Assembly: GCF_014281125.1 (NCBI RefSeq)
Contig: NZ_JACOEA010000006.1
Location: forward strand, 62,001 to 126,000
DNA: 64,000 nt
Source: Lawsonibacter celer
GTDB taxonomy: Bacteria > Bacillota > Clostridia > Oscillospirales > Oscillospiraceae
Reading direction: 5' to 3'
A program made the position numbers and the translations under genes. This document shows positions 1-8,700 of this stretch, piece after piece. The notes beneath the pieces were generated by a model. That model was not told the origin of the DNA. It ran no database searches and was given only the letters and a program-made list of their open reading frames with translations. The number at the start of each line of letters is the position of its first letter. Within the stretch, counting starts at the first letter, position 1.

Positions 1-756
1 GGGGTCCAGGCGCAGGGGGAGGAGCAGCACCAGCAGCAGGGCGGGACACACCAGCAGCCGCACCGCCCCGGCCAGATACAGCCGCGGGCTGCGCAGGGCG
101 TCGCCCAGGTTGGCGCCCGCCATCTGGCTGCCCACCACGATCATGGCCAGAGGCGTGTTCATGCTGCCCAGATAGCCCACCGCATTGCCCACCATGGCAG
201 GCAGGCGGAAATTCAGCAGAAACAGTGTGATTGCGATGACGCTGCCCAGGATGCCCGGGTTGAGCAGCAGCCTCTTCAGGGACAGCTGGGCGCGTCCTCC
301 CATCCGGGCCACCCCATGGCTCCAGGAGACCACGGAAAACACCAGGTAGGGCGCGGTGGCGTAGAACAGCCCGGCGGAGCCCAGCACCGCCTGAATCAGG
401 GGCAGGCCCATAAAGCCCGTGTTGCCGTACACCATGCCGAAGCGGAGCACGTCCCGGGTGTCCGCTTCCGTCCGGCGGAAGGCGGGGGCGGCCAGCGCAA
501 TCCACAGGGCGTAGACCGCGCACATAATCAGCACCCCCACCCCCATGTCCCGAAGCAGGGCCGGGGTGCGCTCCACCTGCAGGGTGTCAATAATGATGCA
601 GGGGGAGACGATGTTCATCAGCACAAAGGTGAGCTGCGCCACCCCGGTCTTTGTGAGCTTCCCCAGCCGGGTCAGCACAAAGCCGACCCCCATCAGCAAA
701 AACAGCGTCCCCACCTGGGACGCCACCAGCAAAATGTTGGCAAGCAATTCTCCCAT
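1..756 (-). CDS. AEC family (auxin efflux carrier-type) transporter, 3' part missing
   Basis: The frame is open from an ATG at 756 down to the window edge (252 codons), so the C-terminus lies outside. The translation is very hydrophobic, with successive membrane segments beginning right after MGELLANILLV. It contains the AEC-type segments RFGMVYGNTGFMGLPL and the small-residue run MNTPLAMIVVGSQMAG. The family comprises ten-helix carriers that export organic anions such as malate or auxin-like acids; the substrate here cannot be told from sequence. A G-rich stretch just before the ATG can act as a ribosome site. The gene diverges from the ABC exporter at 902. Confidence 0.85.
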   Translation of the reverse strand, partial: MGELLANILLVASQVGTLFLLMGVGFVLTRLGKLTKTGVAQLTFVLMNIVSPCIIIDTLQVERTPALLRDMGVGVLIMCAVYALWIALAAPAFRRTEADTRDVLRFGMVYGNTGFMGLPLIQAVLGSAGLFYATAPYLVFSVVSWSHGVARMGGRAQLSLKRLLLNPGILGSVIAITLFLLNFRLPAMVGNAVGYLGSMNTPLAMIVVGSQMAGANLGDALRSPRLYLAGAVRLLVCPALLLVLLLPLRLDP

Positions 757-828
757 CCCCCTATGCACCGACGATCAGATAACACCCATTATACAGGCTT
801 GCGCGGCATTTGCAAAGGGGAATGTGAG

Positions 829-858
829 TTGACAAAGACGGCCGGGGGGCGATATACT
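829..858 (+). promoter_or_regulatory. Sigma-A type promoter of the ABC exporter
   Basis: TTGACA at 829-834 and TATACT at 853-858 are separated by 18 bases, upstream of the ATG at 902. This is a near-consensus vegetative promoter by inspection. Confidence 0.75.
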
Positions 859-901
859 GATTCTTACCGATTGATGATCTGAATGGCAGAGGAGCGTAAG
901 A

Positions 902-2656
902 ATGACAAGCAGACAGTGGAAAAGCCGCGGATACGTGCGCCTTTTCATCTCCTATTACCGGCCCCATGTGAAGCTGTTCGCCCTGGACATGGCATGTGCG
1001 CTGGTCATCGCCCTGGTAGACCTGGCCTTTCCCTTTTTTTCCCGGCTGTCTATGCAGAGGCTGCTGCCGGACCGGCTGTTCACCGCCTTCTTCCTGGTCA
1101 TGGCCGCGCTGGTGGCGGCCTATGTGCTCAAAAGCGCCCTGTACTATGTGGTGACCTTCTGGGGCCACCTGCTGGGGGTGCGCATGGAGGCTGACATCCG
1201 CCGGGACCTGTTCGCCCACATGCAGGAGCTGTCCTTTTCCTTCTATGACAAAAACCGCACCGGCCAGCTGATGAGCCGGGTCACCGGCGACCTGTTCGAG
1301 ATCACCGAGCTGGCCCACCACGGGCCGGAGGACCTGTTCATCTCCTCGGTGACCCTGCTGGGCGCGTTTGTGGTGATGCTCACCATCCGGTGGGAGCTGG
1401 CTCTAGTGGTGTTCGCGGTGGTGCCCTGCTTCGTGCTGTTCACCGTGTTCTCCCGCAAGCGGATGATGAACGCCTCCACCCAGGTCAAGGCCACCCTGGC
1501 GGGCATCAACGGGGAGGTGGAGTCCTCCATCTCCGGCATGCGCACCGCCAAGGCCTTTGCCAACGAGGCGGCGGAGAGCGCCAAATTCGCCCGGGCCAAC
1601 GACCAGTTCCGGGGGGCCAAGCGGGGCTACTACAAGGCCATGGCGGTATATATGTCCGGCCTGGAGTTCTGCATGGGCATCATGAGCGTGCTGGTCATCA
1701 CCTTCGGCGGGTTTTTGATTATGAAGGGCCGCATGGACTACGTGGACCTGATCACCTTTTCCCTGTACGTGACCACCTTCATCACCCCCATCCGGAAGCT
1801 CTCCGCCTTTGTGGAGCAGTTCATGCAGGGCATGGCGGGCTTCAAGCGCTTTGTGGAGCTGATGCGGGTGGAGCCGGAGATTCAGGACGCCCCGGACGCC
1901 AGGGACCTGACCCACGTCCAGGGCGACATTCTGGTGGACGACGTGACCTTCCGCTACGAGCCGGAGGGGCAGCCGGTGCTCTCCCACGTGACCCTCCACG
2001 TGCGCCCCGGGGAGACGGTGGCGGTGGTGGGCCCCTCCGGCGGCGGCAAGTCCACCCTGTGCCAGCTCATTCCCCGCTTTTACGACGTGAGCGAGGGCCG
2101 CATCCTGGTGGACGGCCAGGACGTGCGTACCCTCACGCAGCACTCCCTGCGGGCGCATATCGGGGTGGTGCAGCAGGACGTGTTCCTCTTCGCGGGCACC
2201 ATTTTTGACAACATCCGCTACGGCCGGCCAGACGCCACGGAGGAAGAGGTGATCGCCGCGGCCAAAAAGGCGGAGATTTACGACGATATTCTGGACATGC
2301 CCGACGGCTTCCAGACCTACGTGGGAGAGCGGGGCGTGATGCTCTCCGGCGGGCAGAAGCAACGGGTGTCCATCGCCCGGATCTTCCTCAAGGACCCCTC
2401 CATCCTCATCCTGGACGAGGCCACCTCCGCCCTGGACAGCGTCACCGAGGCCCGCATCCAGTCCGCGTTTGACGAGCTGGCCAAGGGCCGCACTACTTTA
2501 ATCATCGCCCACCGGCTGTCCACCATCCGCTCCGCCGGGCGGATTCTCGTCATCGACGACAACGGCATCAAGGAGGAGGGCACCCACGAGGAGCTGATGG
2601 CCCTGGGCGGCGAATACGCCCAGTTATATGAGGCTCAAAAATCTGTTTCTGTATAG
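902..2656 (+). CDS. ABC exporter, fused permease-ATPase (MsbA/LmrA-like half transporter)
   Basis: This 584-residue protein has an N-terminal six-helix exporter domain (about 1-325) and a C-terminal nucleotide-binding domain (about 335-575). The ATPase motifs are all present: Walker A GPSGGGKST near 377-385, signature LSGGQKQR near 481, Walker B ILILDEATSALD near 500 and the H-loop IIAHRLS near 535. Such proteins dimerise to export lipids, drugs or peptides. The substrate is not predictable, and no second half-transporter lies alongside, so a homodimer is likely. It has its own promoter and a strong terminator, so it is probably monocistronic. Confidence 0.92.
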   Translation: MTSRQWKSRGYVRLFISYYRPHVKLFALDMACALVIALVDLAFPFFSRLSMQRLLPDRLFTAFFLVMAALVAAYVLKSALYYVVTFWGHLLGVRMEADIRRDLFAHMQELSFSFYDKNRTGQLMSRVTGDLFEITELAHHGPEDLFISSVTLLGAFVVMLTIRWELALVVFAVVPCFVLFTVFSRKRMMNASTQVKATLAGINGEVESSISGMRTAKAFANEAAESAKFARANDQFRGAKRGYYKAMAVYMSGLEFCMGIMSVLVITFGGFLIMKGRMDYVDLITFSLYVTTFITPIRKLSAFVEQFMQGMAGFKRFVELMRVEPEIQDAPDARDLTHVQGDILVDDVTFRYEPEGQPVLSHVTLHVRPGETVAVVGPSGGGKSTLCQLIPRFYDVSEGRILVDGQDVRTLTQHSLRAHIGVVQQDVFLFAGTIFDNIRYGRPDATEEEVIAAAKKAEIYDDILDMPDGFQTYVGERGVMLSGGQKQRVSIARIFLKDPSILILDEATSALDSVTEARIQSAFDELAKGRTTLIIAHRLSTIRSAGRILVIDDNGIKEEGTHEELMALGGEYAQLYEAQKSVSV

Positions 2657-2663
2657 AAAAAAC

Positions 2664-2697
2664 AACAGGGGGACGGCCAATAGGCCGTCCCCCTGTT
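2664..2697 (+). terminator. Intrinsic terminator after the ABC exporter
   Basis: A perfect hairpin of about 15 bp (arms 2664-2678 and 2683-2697) with a 4-base loop follows the stop codon; the downstream T-run is short. Confidence 0.8.
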
Positions 2698-2791
2698 TGA
2701 GATGCGATACATTTTGTAACACATTTTGTTATGCTTACAATTCACACAAATTGCCATACAATAAGGTCACCATATATGGCAGGTGTGCGAT

Positions 2792-2983
2792 ATGACAAAT
2801 AAATTCCGGCTTCCCTCTATTCCTGGGACAACACCCAAAAATATTCGTTTCCCCAATGACATCATTGACCAGGTAAACGGAGTCATCCAGGGAACGAATA
2901 TCAGCTTTTCAAAATTTGTTATAGAAGCCACCCGCGTCGCACTGGAAAGCCTGAAGGAGGGAGATACCGCAGATGTTAAATGA
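2792..2983 (+). CDS. Small ribbon-helix-helix-like (YlcI/YnfO-type) protein
   Basis: This is a 63-residue protein. The core PKNIRFPNDIIDQVNGVI followed by SFSKFVIEATRVAL has the strand-helix-helix pattern of Arc/CopG-like DNA-binding proteins. The ATG at 2792 is preferred over an in-frame GTG at 2783 because the GCAGGTG ribosome site sits 6-7 bases before it. It overlaps the next gene by 11 bases, so the two are probably co-translated. It may be a repressor or an antitoxin-like partner; function is inferred from fold pattern only. Confidence 0.7.
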   Translation: MTNKFRLPSIPGTTPKNIRFPNDIIDQVNGVIQGTNISFSKFVIEATRVALESLKEGDTADVK

Positions 2984-3314
2984 AAACGATGCCGCCTTTG
3001 AGCGCTGCCCTCCCTATGGCAAGGGGGCCTTTGGCTACGGAAGAGAGGACGTGGCGATCCTGGAGGAAATGCTCTACTTCATGCGCTATTTTATGGACGA
3101 GATGGACAGCACCCAAGTCTACCACTTCCGCAGCTATATGCAGACTTATGAGCGCTATGTGAAGCGCCGCTGCCGCTACTTTTTTGAACTGGGCTCCCGC
3201 CACGGCGCCACCGTGGCGCTGGACATTTATCACAGGGAATACGACGAGATGATGAAGGAATACCTGGCCGAGCCGGCCGAAGAAAAAAATGGCCCTCCCG
3301 GAGACTCCGGTTAA
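2973..3314 (+). CDS. Hypothetical small acidic/aromatic protein
   Basis: This 113-residue protein has no family I recognise. It is rich in Tyr, Met and Glu, is predicted mostly helical, and has no membrane segment or signal peptide. The core YFFELGSRHGATVALDIYHREYDEMM resembles small uncharacterised clostridial proteins. The ATG at 2973 lies inside the end of the ribbon-helix-helix gene, with AAGGAGG at 2954-2960. A strong terminator begins at its stop codon. The tight pairing with a DNA-binding-type partner suggests a shared role, but no toxin motif is visible. Confidence 0.65.
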   Translation: MLNENDAAFERCPPYGKGAFGYGREDVAILEEMLYFMRYFMDEMDSTQVYHFRSYMQTYERYVKRRCRYFFELGSRHGATVALDIYHREYDEMMKEYLAEPAEEKNGPPGDSG

Positions 3315-3360
3315 AAGGAAGGCCCCTCTCTCCGCGCGGAGAGAGGGGCCTTCCTTTTGT
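3314..3360. terminator. Bidirectional intrinsic terminator
   Basis: A long near-perfect hairpin with arms of about 20 bp around a GCGC centre has A-rich left and T-rich right flanks. It serves the gene ending at 3314 on the plus strand and the MBL gene ending at 3372 on the minus strand. Confidence 0.85.
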
Positions 3361-3371
3361 TTTTTCCATAT

Positions 3372-4358
3372 TCAGGCCGGGTAATAGGCGGCCACGCCGT
3401 CCTCCAGGACCCGCTTTACGGAGCCCTCTGCCTGCAGGCGCTCCAGGTGGGAGACCGCCTCGCCCACGGCGAACCACTTCTGGGTGAGGGGGAAATCCTC
3501 CCAGGTGTTGCTCTTGGAGTGGATTTTCCAGGTCATATACCCCGCCAGCTGGTAGGCCGACTCCCCCGGGTGGTGCTTCACCGCGGCCAGGGCCTCGTCC
3601 AGGCGCAGGCGATGGTGAAGCAGCAGCTGATCCACCCGCGCCTTCAGATCGCCCCGGCCCCGGTGGCCGGGCAGGGAAAGGCGCACGTCGTACTCCCGGA
3701 TGCGCTTCAGGCTCTCCAGATAGGCCCCCAGGGCGTCGGGCAGGTCGTTCCAGGCGGTGATGTTGGGGGTGATGTCAAAGAGCACGTGGTCCCCCAGGAA
3801 CATGGCCCCCTGCTCCTCCATCCAGAAGCACATCTGACCCGGGGTGTGCCCGGGCATCAGCAGGCAGCGCAGCTTGTAGCCGCCGGCCTCCAGCACGTCC
3901 CCGTCCTCCAGGCAGGCGTGGGGCACGCCCCGGGGCGGCGCCATGGAGTGGGCGGGGTTGCTGTCCCAGATGTGGGCCAGCAGCTCATTGGGAAAGCCCT
4001 CCACCATAAAGCTCTTCTCCACGCCGCTCCAATATTCGTCGGCCTGCTCCTCCGGGTCGAAAATCCGCTCGTCCAGGCGGCTGATGTAGATGGTGCCCTT
4101 TTCCCCGGCCGCGTCCGGGGCCAGCCCGGTGTGGTCGGAGTGCAGGTGGGTGGCCAGCACATCCACGTCCCCGGGCCGGAGTCCCAGCTGAGCCATCTCT
4201 TCAAACAGCGCCTGGCGGCAGGCGGGCTGGCGGAAGCCGGTGTCGATCAGCAGGTTGCGGTCCTTCCCCTTGATGAGGTAGGCGTTGAGCTCCTTGAGGG
4301 GATTGCCCACCAGGGGGATGGGCAGGCGGTACAGGTTTTTCAGAATTTCCTCGGGCAT
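3372..4358 (-). CDS. MBL-fold metallo-hydrolase
   Basis: This 328-residue protein has the complete metallo-beta-lactamase metal set: HLHSDH (His71, His73, Asp75, His76), His171 in GHTPG, Asp190 in LGDH and His232 in PGHRG. The last ~80 residues look like the small helical C-terminal domain found in LACTB2/glyoxalase-II-like members. It probably hydrolyses a thioester, lactone or phosphodiester in the cytoplasm; the exact substrate is unknown. It is transcribed divergently from the YlmH gene and ends at a bidirectional terminator. Confidence 0.88.
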   Translation of the reverse strand: MPEEILKNLYRLPIPLVGNPLKELNAYLIKGKDRNLLIDTGFRQPACRQALFEEMAQLGLRPGDVDVLATHLHSDHTGLAPDAAGEKGTIYISRLDERIFDPEEQADEYWSGVEKSFMVEGFPNELLAHIWDSNPAHSMAPPRGVPHACLEDGDVLEAGGYKLRCLLMPGHTPGQMCFWMEEQGAMFLGDHVLFDITPNITAWNDLPDALGAYLESLKRIREYDVRLSLPGHRGRGDLKARVDQLLLHHRLRLDEALAAVKHHPGESAYQLAGYMTWKIHSKSNTWEDFPLTQKWFAVGEAVSHLERLQAEGSVKRVLEDGVAAYYPA

Positions 4359-4393
4359 GATGAATCTCCTTGTTTATTTCTGTAATGTCTCCT

Positions 4394-4459
4394 ATTATAG
4401 CCCATTTTTTACCCCCATGGGAAGCCCTTGTATACAAATTTGTCATTGTGTGGTATACT
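4394..4459. promoter_or_regulatory. Divergent promoter region, MBL hydrolase / YlmH
   Basis: On the plus strand an extended -10 (TGG then TATACT at 4454-4459) is preceded by TTGTAT at 4429-4434, and TTGTATACAA at 4429-4438 is a perfect palindrome. On the minus strand TATAAT is read at 4399-4394, with a poor -35. Confidence 0.55.
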
Positions 4460-4489
4460 CGTTCCACCAAAACAGAGGTGGACGCTGCC

Positions 4490-5287
4490 ATGACCAAGAC
4501 CGAACTGCTGAACAAAACCGCCCGCACCGAGGAGGAGCGGGTGCTCCTCTCCCGGGTGCTGGACAAGCTGGAGCTGACCCGGCAGAGGAATATCCCCAGC
4601 CACACCTGCTTTCTTTCCCCCACCCAGCGGGTGAGCGCGGAGAGCCTGCTCAACGCCTGCGGCCACCCGAAGCACCTGTTTTTCGGGGGTTACGAGGGGG
4701 CGGAGCGGACCATCTGCGTCTTTCTCCCCGACTGGCAGGAGCCGGAGGACTGGCTGGCCGACCCGGACGGACCGGTGCGGGCCCTCCGGGCGTCCTTCCC
4801 GGCGGGGAGCGGCCTGACCCACCGGGATTTTCTGGGGGCCGTGCTGGGCCTCGGGCTGGACCGGGAAAAGACCGGCGACCTGCTGGTGGGGGAGAGCGGC
4901 TGCGACCTGCTGGTGCTGGAGGACGTGGCGGAGTTCCTCCTCCTCCACCTGGATCAGGCCGGGCGGGTACGGCTGAAGCTGGCCCCGCTGCCTCTGGATC
5001 AGGTGGAGCCGCCCCCGGTGCAGGTGCGCCAGATTCGGGACACGGTGGCCACCCTGCGGCTGGACGCGGTGGCGGCCTCCGGCTTCTCCCTGGCCCGGGG
5101 CAAGGCGGCCGACCTGATCTGTGCCGGGCGGGTGCAGCTCAACCACCGGGAGTGCGTCAAGCCCGACCGGGCGGTGGGGCAGGGGGACGTGATCTCCTGC
5201 CGGGGCCTGGGAAAATGCGTAGTCAAAGAGGTGGGCGGCCCCTCCAAAAAAGGCCGTATTATGCTGTTATTGGAGCGATATGTCTAA
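4490..5287 (+). CDS. YlmH-family S4-domain RNA-binding protein
   Basis: This 265-residue protein matches the YlmH layout. The N-terminal half includes a variant of the family core, with FLSPTQRVSAESLL followed by FFGGYEGAERTICVFLP. The C-terminal S4 domain (about 180-240) contains LRLDAVAASGFSLARGKAADLI and the VQLNHR loop. Known members bind RNA/ribosomes and are linked to cell division and ribosome rescue. ATG 4490 is chosen because AGAGGTGG lies 8-15 bases upstream; more upstream ATGs lack a site. Its stop shares an A with the next start (TAATG), so translation is coupled. Confidence 0.88.
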   Translation: MTKTELLNKTARTEEERVLLSRVLDKLELTRQRNIPSHTCFLSPTQRVSAESLLNACGHPKHLFFGGYEGAERTICVFLPDWQEPEDWLADPDGPVRALRASFPAGSGLTHRDFLGAVLGLGLDREKTGDLLVGESGCDLLVLEDVAEFLLLHLDQAGRVRLKLAPLPLDQVEPPPVQVRQIRDTVATLRLDAVAASGFSLARGKAADLICAGRVQLNHRECVKPDRAVGQGDVISCRGLGKCVVKEVGGPSKKGRIMLLLERYV

Positions 5288-5493
5288 TGGATGAGAAAAA
5301 GATTGCCCGCATCAACGCGCTGGCCAAAAAGGCCAAGAGCCCCGAGGGGCTCACCCCGGAGGAGATGGTGGAGCGGGACCTGCTGCGGCAGGAGTATGTG
5401 GCCGCCTACCGGGAGAATCTGATCGCCCAGCTGGAGCACACGGTGATCGTGGAGCCGGACGGCACCCGCCACCGCCTGCCGAAAAAGGAGTAG
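5287..5493 (+). CDS. DUF896 (YnzC/UPF0291) protein
   Basis: This 68-residue protein has the family signature IARINALAKKAKSPEGLTPEE and LRQEYVAAYRENL, typical of the two-helix YnzC family. B. subtilis YnzC belongs to an SOS-linked operon, but the molecular role is unknown. It starts at ATG 5287, overlapping the YlmH stop (TAATG). Confidence 0.92.
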   Translation: MDEKKIARINALAKKAKSPEGLTPEEMVERDLLRQEYVAAYRENLIAQLEHTVIVEPDGTRHRLPKKE

Positions 5494-5496
5494 GCC

Positions 5497-5699
5497 GTGC
5501 TGCTCCCATTGGCCGAGCCGGGGCGGGCGGCTGTCCTCTTCGCCGGCTGGAGGAGGGCATGATCCACGCCTGCCTCCAGGGGGCGATAGGCCGGGTCTAT
5601 GCCGACCATCCGGACCGGTCCGCGGCGGCCGCCTTTCTGGGAGACTTTGTATTTTACACAGACACGCCCTCCGACGCCGCCTACACCATCTGCGAATAG
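5497..5699 (+). pseudogene. Remnant of a GNAT-type N-acetyltransferase, frameshifted and truncated
   Basis: The frame from a GTG at 5497 reads MLLPLAEPGRAAVLFAGWRRA then stops at 5562. The +1 frame from ATG 5559 continues as MIHACLQGAIGRVYADHP and reaches FLGDFVFYTDTP before stopping at 5699. Joined, this resembles the first ~65 residues of the PF12746-like GNAT family, in which a GW motif is followed by CLQG and a GDF strand. Intact members are about 250 residues, so most of the gene is missing. The two pieces overlap as ATGA, so a coupled two-ORF reading cannot be excluded, but decay is more likely. Confidence 0.6.
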
Positions 5700-5707
5700 A
5701 CGCAGCC

Positions 5708-5745
5708 AAGCAAGCCCTCCGGATTTCTCCGGAGGGCTTGCTTTT
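5708..5745. terminator. Intrinsic terminator
   Basis: Perfect 15-bp arms (5708-5722 and 5729-5743) with a 6-base loop are followed by TTTT. This probably ends the YlmH/DUF896 unit and also serves the minus-strand gene ending at 5778. Confidence 0.8.
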
Positions 5746-5777
5746 GGCATTTTCGCCGTACGGCCGGCGCGCCGCGC

Positions 5778-8700
5778 CTATTTGGTCAGCTGCTCACACA
5801 GGCGCATCAGCAGGGCCGCGGCCTGGGCCCGGGTAGCCGGGCCGCCGGGCGTCAGGGTGGAGGCGCTGGTGCCGGTCATCAGGCCCGCGGCGTTGGCCCA
5901 GGCCATGGCCTCGGCCGCATAACCGCTGACCTGAGCCCTGTCGGTATAGCCGGACAGATCGGCCCGGCCGGACACGTCATAGCCCTTATAGGCCGCGTAG
6001 CGGTAGAGGATGGCCGCAATCTGCTCCCGGGTAATCACATCCTCGGGGCCAAAGCTGCCGTTGCCGTAGCCGCTGACAATCCCGTTGGCGGCGGCCCAGG
6101 CCACCGCGTCCGTATAGTAGCGGCCGGCAGCCACGTCGTCAAACCGTGCGGGAGAGGCCGCGGGCGTGCCCTCCAGGCGGTAGAGGATGGTCACAATCAT
6201 TCCCCGAGTGGTAGCGTCCTCCGGGCGGAAGGAGGTGCTGCTGGTACCGGACATCAGGCCCTTTTCATAGACGTAGCGGACGGCCTCCTCATACCAGGCG
6301 CCGGCGGCCACATCGGTAAAGGGCAGCTCCTGCGGCTGGACCTGGCTCCGGACAAAGGACGCCTTGATCTCCACTTTGGAGTCCGGCATGGTAAAGGTGT
6401 ATTTCCCGTTCTGCTCCGTTACGGCGAGCCTGGCACCCTTGGTGTCTGTGACGGTCAGGGCGTCCAGCCTATACCCGGCGTCGGGCGTGGCGGTCAGAGT
6501 AATGGTATCACCCTTTTTTGCACTCCTGGGCGAGGCGGTGACCGAGCCGTGCTCACTGGCAGACACACTCACGGAATGGTTTGTACTGCCGGAGCTCCCA
6601 CTCCCGCCGGAGGTATTGTCAGCGTGGGAGAGGGTGACCGTGTCCACCTGGGTGCCGTCGCAGTTGTAGGCGGTGATGGTCAGGGTGCTGCCCTCAGCGG
6701 TGCCGGTCAGGTAAATGCCGTCATATTCCTGGGAGGCCTTTACAAAGTGGAAGTCCGGATTGTCCACAATCTTGTAGCTGTCGCTTCTGGATTTCTCCCC
6801 CAGGTCGCCGCAGATAAAGTAGGTCACCCCGCTGCTGTCCACGCTGCCGCCGGTCATGGGCGCGGTGCGGGCATAGGAGTGGTCATGGCCGGAAAACACC
6901 GCGTCGATCCCGGCCTGCTCGGCGGCGGGGGGAATGATGGCGTTGCAGCGGTCGCTGCCGCCGTTGGGGTTGGTATAGTAGGCGGGCTGGTGGACACTGA
7001 GGAGCTTCCACTGGCAGTCGGACCGGGCGGCGTCGCTCACCAGCCAGTCCGCAGCCTCACTGAGGTTGGCGCCGTTGTTGATGACCGCCAGGTACACGTC
7101 GCCGTACTCCACGGAATAGTAGCCTTCGGCGGGCAGGGCCAGAATGTTCCGGGCGTTGCCGCCAGAGGTGTCGCCGTAGTACTCGTGATTGCCCAGAACC
7201 GTAATGAAGTCGGTGCCGCCGAAGTTCTGGTCAAACAGGTCCAAGATCTCCGACCACTGGTTATAGTTGGCGCCGTTGTCCACAAAGTCGCCGGTCTGCA
7301 GACCGAAGTCGAAGCTCTGCCCCTGCACGCTTGTGCCAATCTGATTGAGAATGTCAATGGCGTCGGCATCGCTCTCCGGATTGCCGCTCATCTGAGTGTC
7401 GCCCACAACCAGGAAAGACGTCCGATTCTGCTGGGCAGGGGAGGTGGTAAAGGTGCGCACATCGGACCAGATTATTCCGTCCCCCACCACGCCGCAGTAG
7501 GTGGTACCGGGCTCCAGCCCGGTGAGCTCCACACGGTTGACCCGGGCGGCGCTCTTGGAGACGCTGAACGCGGTCAGCGTGCTCTGGCCGGTCACCTGGG
7601 TATAGGCGTCAGAGGTCTGTGCGAAGTCAAAGGCGGCCCCGGCAGACCGGGCGTCATAGTCGGCCTTGGTCATGTAGCGGACCACCGCCGTTTCTCCTGC
7701 GGCGGAGGCATTGGACATCCAGGTAACCGTCTGCTTTGTCCGGCTGTCTGTGCCGGCGGAAAAGCGGATGCTGCCGGGCTTTCCCTCTCCATTGCCCGCA
7801 TGGGCCATGACGGTATACTCTGTGGCAAAGGAGACGTTGGAGCCGCTCTTGGCGGTAAAGACGCACTTGGCTCCGGCCTCCATCGCTCTGGTGGCCTCGC
7901 TGGTCAGGGTGCCCTCCGCTCCGGTGGTCCCGATCTGCGCCTCACCCAGCCAGACCTCCACGCCGGCGGCAGGCCTGCCGTCCGGGTCGGTGACCAGAAT
8001 GGTGCAGGGGTCGCCCTGGGTCAGGACGCCCGCCTCCACCGTGTAGTAGGCGGACAGGGTGAGCTTTTCCCCGGGCTGAGCGCCGGAATAGCTGCTGCCG
8101 GACACGTCAGTATAGCGAATTGTGGAGGGATTATAGGTGAAGAAGTCAATCTCCGCGTCCAGATCGGTTGGGACCTGGAAGGTGATGGTGCACAGCTGCG
8201 CGGCAGCCTGGCGCAGGTTGCTCTGGGCGCTTCCGGTCAGATTGACCTCCACATGAAGGGCGGCCTTTTTAAAGCCGGTGGAGGTGTAGGTATGGGTGCC
8301 GGTATAGCCGTCGGCAAAGGTGACGGCCGGCTCGCCGAAATCGGAGTTGAGGTCGGTCAGCTCCAGCGTGACGTGGCGGACCGTGCGGTCGCTGGCGGAG
8401 ATGGAGAGGACGTAGTCCTGGCCCATGGTCACGGTATCCTGACCGGTCACGGAGACCTCGGGGGTGGACTGAGCGTCGTTTTTCACCGTAAAGCTGTAAG
8501 TCTTGGCGACGCTGTTGCCGAAGCCGTCAAACACCGTGACGCCCAGGGTGTGCTGGCCATTGTTCAGACTGGCGTTGGAGCGGGTCTCGGTGGTGGACTT
8601 GTCGGCGTTTTTGCGCTCGCCGTCGATGGTAATAATGGTGGCCTCGGCGTTGATGCCGCTGCGGTTGTCGCTCTCGGGGTCATGATACTGGGTAATGATC

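Noticed and set aside
4285..5493. 402-codon frame covering YlmH in another register
   Set aside because: Only its last 68 codons (DUF896) are real; the remainder is out of frame with the S4 protein.
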